From Candidatus Anammoxibacter sp. (GTDB lineage: Bacteria > Planctomycetota > Brocadiia > Brocadiales > Anammoxibacteraceae): 64,000 nt of DNA. A model generated the notes under the pieces. That model saw only the letters and a program-made list of their open reading frames with translations. It was not told the DNA's origin and did not search any database. Positions 59,252 through 64,000 of this stretch are shown in pieces. How positions within the stretch are numbered: position 1 is the first letter of the stretch; each line of letters opens with the position of its first letter. The translations under genes were made by a program, and so were the position numbers. The stretch lies in the NCBI GenBank assembly GCA_021777055.1, contig JAIQZO010000098.1, positions 1 through 64,000 on the forward strand, given 5' to 3'.

Positions 59252-60820
59252 TTATTCTGAATCCGGCACAAATTCAAACAAAGCCAGCCAATTGTATTCA
59301 GCAACAGCATAGTTATCTCTCTTAAAAGAAGTTACTTTACGTAATCTGTCTTTATATTTGTGTCTCTCAAAAAGAGCAGAAGATATCAAAATATTATCCG
59401 GACGAGGATCTATTTTTCTTAGATTCCTCTCCACATAACTTATTCGTGACGTAAAGTATACGTGACTATTTTTATAATCACACCATTGAGGTGCATAGTA
59501 TTGAAATAGTTTCCACGTGTTGAGGCAATAAAACTTAGTAGTTTCCCTATCATAATTCGAGGATATATAATCCACCATCGCAACTTGAGGCGGGGTCCTA
59601 TATTTATTTATCCAGACAAGTCTCACAGAATCAAATGTCACAGGCACAACAATAAAGAATAGTATAAGAGGCAACAGCCACTTTCTTTTTTTATTTGCAG
59701 ATTGCATACTGGAGCAAAAATGAAATATACCCGCAGCAATAAGTATTGTAATAAATGGTGTAAGGACCATTGTATGTCTTATGGCAGTTTGTACAGTAAT
59801 AATCCAGACAATATACGCTGCAATAGAAACCAGGAGAAAAACATTTCTCATGTTTAACTTTTCTTTAATTATATATATCACTACCGCTATTATCATAACC
59901 ACCGTAGGAAATACACGTAACAGAGGAGTGTCAAACCAATAAACACCTAAAGAATGTGCCGTTATATTCTTCAGTATAAGTATCAATCTATGTAGATAAT
60001 CTGTTGTAGCTAATATAGAATAACTCTGGTCTACAAAGTGATACTTTGAGTGGCTTTGAAATTTATCTATATAATTAAATAACCCGAAACGGGCAACCAG
60101 ATAACCTAACCATACGACAATACCAAGACCAAGGCCCCCTACACCAGACAGTAATACCTTCTTTATTGGTCTTCTTTTACAAACAATAAGGCAAACAAAA
60201 CACCACAAAAAGAAAAACGCCAAATATGATATACGTATTCCAATACCAATTCCAAGAACAAGGCTACCAAGAAACAACCATAAAGAATATGGTACATCTT
60301 TTTTTTCAAGCCCTATAGGAGAAGTTTCATCTCCTGCTATTTTATGGTCACAGTGTTTATCTATATCATTATCTTGAGGACAAGGTTCAACCGCTCTGTA
60401 AAAAAAATATATAAACAGAATCACAAAAAATAGCCCAAATGCATCGGATAGCGTTTTCTCAGATTGGAGCCAAATCTGTGAGTTAACAATATACAACACC
60501 GATGCAAGCAGCGCTACTCTTTGAGAATACATCCTGATTACCAGCATATAAAACGGTATAACCGCCAAACTGCTGAAAATAATACCTGGAAGGATCAATG
60601 CCCCGATCTCGGAGCTCCAAATATTATATATAACCCAGCAAACAAACATATAAACCGGATAGCCATGAAAGTGCGGTTGGTCATTAAGGGGATCATAACC
60701 ATGTAGCAAAGCAAACACAAAGTTAACCCCATCCCAATCATCAACATATCTGCCAAAAAACAGAAGCCGACTGGCCAAACAGATTACAGCTAAAACATAT
60801 GGCAGATATTTTTTCTTCAT
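59252..60820 (-). CDS. Polytopic membrane glycosyltransferase (GT39/PMT_2-like)
   Basis: About eleven hydrophobic helices are visible. The first external loop contains RYVDDWDGVNFVFALLHGYD, with the Asp residues expected of a GT-C enzyme that uses a polyprenyl-phosphate sugar donor, and QPHFHGYPVY next to it. The C-terminal soluble part is short. It would glycosylate proteins or lipids on the outer face of the inner membrane; the acceptor is unknown. The ATG at 60820 is used; the frame opens at TTG 60829. Confidence 0.82.
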   Translation of the reverse strand: MKKKYLPYVLAVICLASRLLFFGRYVDDWDGVNFVFALLHGYDPLNDQPHFHGYPVYMFVCWVIYNIWSSEIGALILPGIIFSSLAVIPFYMLVIRMYSQRVALLASVLYIVNSQIWLQSEKTLSDAFGLFFVILFIYFFYRAVEPCPQDNDIDKHCDHKIAGDETSPIGLEKKDVPYSLWLFLGSLVLGIGIGIRISYLAFFFLWCFVCLIVCKRRPIKKVLLSGVGGLGLGIVVWLGYLVARFGLFNYIDKFQSHSKYHFVDQSYSILATTDYLHRLILILKNITAHSLGVYWFDTPLLRVFPTVVMIIAVVIYIIKEKLNMRNVFLLVSIAAYIVWIITVQTAIRHTMVLTPFITILIAAGIFHFCSSMQSANKKRKWLLPLILFFIVVPVTFDSVRLVWINKYRTPPQVAMVDYISSNYDRETTKFYCLNTWKLFQYYAPQWCDYKNSHVYFTSRISYVERNLRKIDPRPDNILISSALFERHKYKDRLRKVTSFKRDNYAVAEYNWLALFEFVPDSE

Positions 60821-60895
60821 TAAAATCAATTGTTTTCTAATTTATCCAATTTAATCAGGAATAATTCTGTAAAAGAGGTGATTTACGCGATTATT

Positions 60896-62107
60896 TTAGA
60901 GATTCTCTTCATACTGTTCCAATATCTCTCTGAGAATATTTCTCTGCTCAAGCGCATCATCTACAGATCCTTTTGCACTTGATAATATAAGATTTCCAAA
61001 TGTCCTTGTTACCGTATCACGAAGATCTTTTCCTAACCTTTGTTCCAGGTCATCTATGAACATTGAAGCAAAAAGGATGCCTTCATGGGCGGTCTCAATT
61101 GCCTTCGGGATATCTCCATCTCTCATTGCCCCGGAATTTCCATCTAGTTCACGAATAGTACCAGCCATCCACGCCTTGCTATATTCCTTTATTAATGTCT
61201 CAGCCACAATGCCTTCAAGAGGGCCACTTAACTGATCTTCAATGATAACATTACCTTCCGGATTATCACGAGCTACTTTGGAAGCAATCGCCCTATGTAA
61301 GACCTCACCCTCTTTCTGGTTTACTTTTGCACCATCAGGGTTATCATCCCTTTTTTCAAGTGCCCCTTTAACCTCTTTAAGCACTATGAGGTAAAAGCCC
61401 CTTTCCATTGTAAACCTGATTATCTGCCTTTGCACCTTAATTCGTGTAAGATCCGCATCCGATCCTCCATCATCCTGACTCAGGGAATCTTTGTTAATGG
61501 CATCCTGTCCATTAATAAACGCACGGATCACATTGTCATTCAATCCTGGATCCGAGCTATCTAGGATAAACAATTTGTCCACTGAAAGAACTTTCGCAGT
61601 TTGTCCTACAGTACCGTCTACAGAATCAAACGCTGCAAACCCTTCATCCCAAAGTTTGTTTAATTCCGCAGTTGTTAACTGGCCAAACTCATCTTTTACC
61701 TTATTTGCACGACTGAGTGCCATTATAAAAAATACACGGCGTATGGTTTTATCAACCACTTGAGCTGCAAGAGCTGTATCAACTTGGTTTTTCATATCCT
61801 CTATTGCTTGAAGAATATCTGCATCGAGCGCGAAATCATTATTGACGTCAACTTCCTGCACCAAAGGTTGTATATCATTGGTATATAATGATTCAATGGC
61901 ATCCATGTCTATGGGATCTTCCCGGCGCAATACATTAATCTGCGCATGAGACTGAGACGCTTTATCAATTAAATCAGTAGAAGATGTCTTTTGGAAATTC
62001 TGCTCAAGTGCATACACAGGTAAATTAACTACAAATATAAAGGCAGAGACAAAAAGCAGACTACTAACCGCAATAATCTTAAAACGTTTCCCTAGATAGC
62101 AATACAT
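60896..62107 (-). CDS. Unrecognised secreted helical protein
   Basis: This 403-residue protein has a signal peptide (KIIAVSSLLFVSAFIFVVNL, cleaved near VYA-LEQ) and an all-helical, acidic mature part with no membrane segments. Notable stretches are RRVFFIMALSRANKVKDEFG, a mid acidic loop LSQDDGGSDADLTRIKVQRQ, and LEQRLGKDLRDTVTRTFGNL near the end. I recognise no family. It lies between a GT39-like gene and a porin and close to two P19-like genes, so a role in metal or solute handling at the envelope is conceivable. AGGGAG precedes the ATG. Confidence 0.8.
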   Translation of the reverse strand: MYCYLGKRFKIIAVSSLLFVSAFIFVVNLPVYALEQNFQKTSSTDLIDKASQSHAQINVLRREDPIDMDAIESLYTNDIQPLVQEVDVNNDFALDADILQAIEDMKNQVDTALAAQVVDKTIRRVFFIMALSRANKVKDEFGQLTTAELNKLWDEGFAAFDSVDGTVGQTAKVLSVDKLFILDSSDPGLNDNVIRAFINGQDAINKDSLSQDDGGSDADLTRIKVQRQIIRFTMERGFYLIVLKEVKGALEKRDDNPDGAKVNQKEGEVLHRAIASKVARDNPEGNVIIEDQLSGPLEGIVAETLIKEYSKAWMAGTIRELDGNSGAMRDGDIPKAIETAHEGILFASMFIDDLEQRLGKDLRDTVTRTFGNLILSSAKGSVDDALEQRNILREILEQYEENL

Positions 62108-62372
62108 ATTCTAAAACTCCCTTCTGTTTATACAATAATATAAATTATAAATATGTTACGTTGTTAAAGAACCATAAGAATGAGCATGGTCCATTCACAT
62201 TCGTCCATGCTCATTATATAAGTCTGCCGTTACGAGCCGATTATCAGGCAAAGCTAAATCCTTTTTTATTTACTTTATAGTATTACTCTATTCAATGCTT
62301 TACTCTGAATTCTGTCACCTGACTCCTGTATTCTGTATTTTGGTTGCGGCTTCGCAGCATTATAATATTTGT

Positions 62373-63959
62373 TTAGAAATATGTAGAAACCTGAAACAAC
62401 AACTCGTTGTTTGAAGCCGATGGAAGGTCTTTATGTTCCGTATTAATCTGATAGTTCAACTTAAAAACCGTATCCTCTGTAATTCTGTAGTTAAGCCCCA
62501 CAGTAATACGATCTCTAAGAAATTTTGTTTCAGGATTTGTGTTAATTCCTTGCTCAATATTAGCTCTATTCGTCTCTCCGTCTTTTGCCTCTGTTTGCAC
62601 TCGCCCATGACGAAGAACTGCAGTAAACGTTGACTCATCCGTAAAGAATGTTGGTGCCCATGTCTTAAGGATCTGAGGCAAAAAATGGTACCTTAGCTCG
62701 GCATAGTATCCAAACATATCTCCGGTTATACCAGCGACCCTTGCAAAGTCATCCCTTTCGATATAAGCCCTCGCCATTTCACCAACAAATTCAAAAGGTC
62801 CTTTTTGGTATGTCCAGTCAAATGCCGCAATTGTAAGACGGTTATCATTCTTTTCATCATAGGCTCCGGTATGTGCAGAAGCAGCTAACTCCAACCCAAT
62901 AAAAGGGCTGTATGCAAGCCTTCCCACTACATCAAAACTGTTATTGCCGTTTTCCCTGTATCCACCATTACTTCCTGCAAGCCCCGACGACCTGGAGAAA
63001 CGCCTTCTACCTTCATCATCCAGCCCCTCAAACCCATTTACAGCGTAGATTTCATAATCGAGCTTTGATGTCTCACCTGGATAAAATGTACCAAAGAGTC
63101 CCATGCCAGTACCACTCAAAGTTGTAGGTATTATCATCTGTGACACCATTGGTCTGTCAACCATGTCCTGAAGCGGGGTATCATGGACCAAATTAACCTT
63201 TCCCAAAGGCTCAAGGATCACACCGCCACGCCAGTTAATCCAGTCTTTTATGAGAAAATCTATTACAGCAAACTCCACAATAACTTCACCGGCACGTCCA
63301 CCTCCTACACCCTCAAACTCAAACTCCAATTCAGCCGAAAGTTTGATACGCTCAGAAACATCAGCATATATAAAAGGGATAAACCGAAATTGACGAAAAG
63401 TGTCATTATCTGTTCTAGCCGCAGCAGGAGTGTTTGGAGTTTGTAGTAGTCCGTCATCTGAGATCTCCGTTGTCCTAAACTCAACATCCATGTACCCGCC
63501 AAGATAAGTATTGCGGCCAAGATTCGTCAGGAACGGTTGTGTTCCTATACCACCAAACCAAGGAGCAAGCCCCTTATCTTCCATTTCTTTGGTCTTCTTT
63601 GCAAAATAATATTCGTTTAAAGCTTCATCTTCATTTTTCTTTGATGCCTCATAACTCGCCAAAATCTCATCTATTTTCTTTTCACGCTCTATATCCACCA
63701 CTTTTATCTCTTCTATTTCATCCAACTCATCTTCTACATATATCAGTTTTCCCGGAGACTCTCTTTTCATATGTGCCTCATTTTCCTGGGACTCTTTCTC
63801 CATCAAAGCACGTTTTAAGTTTTTTATCTCTTCTTCCATCATTTTCAGACGATTATAAATATCCGTATCATCAGCAATAATAACACGTGAAGAAAAGGCT
63901 GCACCCATAATTATCAGCAATATGATAAAAACTCTTTTACTATTAACAAATATTCCCAT
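62373..63959 (-). CDS. Outer-membrane porin with N-terminal coiled coil (phosphate-porin-like)
   Basis: A signal peptide (FIILLIIMGAAFSSRVIIAD) precedes a heptad coiled coil (YNRLKMMEEEIKNLKRALME) and a charged linker. A long beta-rich barrel domain follows: LGGYMDVEFRTTEI, FRFIPFIYADVSERIKLSAE, VNLVHDTPLQDMVDRPMVSQ, YAVNGFEG and a last strand FQVSTYF with the C-terminal Phe of outer-membrane barrels. The layout matches OprO/OprP-like or DcaP-like porins, where the coiled coil trimerises in the periplasm. The substrate is unknown. AAAGGATGG lies upstream of the ATG. Confidence 0.87.
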   Translation of the reverse strand: MGIFVNSKRVFIILLIIMGAAFSSRVIIADDTDIYNRLKMMEEEIKNLKRALMEKESQENEAHMKRESPGKLIYVEDELDEIEEIKVVDIEREKKIDEILASYEASKKNEDEALNEYYFAKKTKEMEDKGLAPWFGGIGTQPFLTNLGRNTYLGGYMDVEFRTTEISDDGLLQTPNTPAAARTDNDTFRQFRFIPFIYADVSERIKLSAELEFEFEGVGGGRAGEVIVEFAVIDFLIKDWINWRGGVILEPLGKVNLVHDTPLQDMVDRPMVSQMIIPTTLSGTGMGLFGTFYPGETSKLDYEIYAVNGFEGLDDEGRRRFSRSSGLAGSNGGYRENGNNSFDVVGRLAYSPFIGLELAASAHTGAYDEKNDNRLTIAAFDWTYQKGPFEFVGEMARAYIERDDFARVAGITGDMFGYYAELRYHFLPQILKTWAPTFFTDESTFTAVLRHGRVQTEAKDGETNRANIEQGINTNPETKFLRDRITVGLNYRITEDTVFKLNYQINTEHKDLPSASNNELLFQVSTYF

Positions 63960-64000
63960 AATTCATTGCCATCCTTTCTAAAAAGTCATACACAAATAGT

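Noticed and set aside
1..64000. tRNA genes, rRNA genes, exosortase or PEP-CTERM proteins
   Set aside because: Gaps were read on both strands for these and none was recognised; a covariance-model scan could still find one I missed.

Overview
The window reads as a chromosomal segment of an AT-rich, repeat-loaded Gram-negative bacterium. The gene content (Wza/Wzc/Wzx/Wzy exopolysaccharide locus with PqqD-like and NTP_transf_5 partners, many RAYT transposases, P19-like proteins, a fused NfnBA oxidoreductase, DUF169) suggests a planctomycete of the anammox order Brocadiales, perhaps Candidatus Scalindua. This is inference: no anammox marker gene lies in the window and no search was possible.

Layout. 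(1) 0-4 kb: a head-to-tail array of REP-associated tyrosine transposases (RAYT), with one full-length copy, two copies with a replaced C-terminus and several terminal scraps. One scrap has truncated a hicBA toxin-antitoxin pair, which also carries a nonsense mutation. (2) 4-31 kb, all on the minus strand: a large exopolysaccharide locus. It holds phosphosugar transferase, PqqD-like protein, Wzc-type tyrosine kinase, Wza exporter, flippase, polymerase, glycosyltransferases, two sulfotransferases, two FkbM methyltransferases, an acetyltransferase, an SGNH protein, a beta-helix protein, a VanZ-like protein and a large surface protein. Together these could build, decorate (possibly sulfate and methylate) and export a Wzx/Wzy-dependent polymer. 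Remnants of ISL3, possibly ISAzo13, and HicB sit between the genes, and a candidate toxin-antitoxin pair lies between duplicated 3' ends of the phosphosugar transferase gene. (3) 31-34 kb: almost gene-free, made of several families of palindromic elements. (4) 34-52 kb: housekeeping and metabolism: Rpn-type nuclease, a DsrC-like/cysteine desulfurase fusion, DUF169, RNase P RNA (carrying an inserted miniature element), zinc-ribbon protein, RpoD, DnaG, HisF, ThiG, ThiS and the NfnBA-like fusion. (5) 51-55 kb, plus strand: DHH phosphoesterase, family 4 uracil-DNA glycosylase and a second type of RAYT bracketed by its presumed REP hairpins. (6) 55-64 kb, minus strand: FAD oxidoreductase, a secreted Gly/Ser-tailed protein, two P19/Tp34-like periplasmic metal-binding proteins, a GT39-like membrane glycosyltransferase, an unrecognised secreted protein and an outer-membrane porin.

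The strongest unusual signals are a 192-bp element with perfect 24-bp inverted ends sitting where the P12 arm of RNase P RNA should be; a Wzc kinase split by a PATAN/DUF4388-like domain; a DsrC-like domain fused to a cysteine desulfurase; RAYT-flanking hairpin pairs that show compensatory base changes; palindromic repeats that enter coding sequence; degenerate 7-bp tandem repeats at many sites; and a C-terminal tail shared by two otherwise unrelated secreted proteins.
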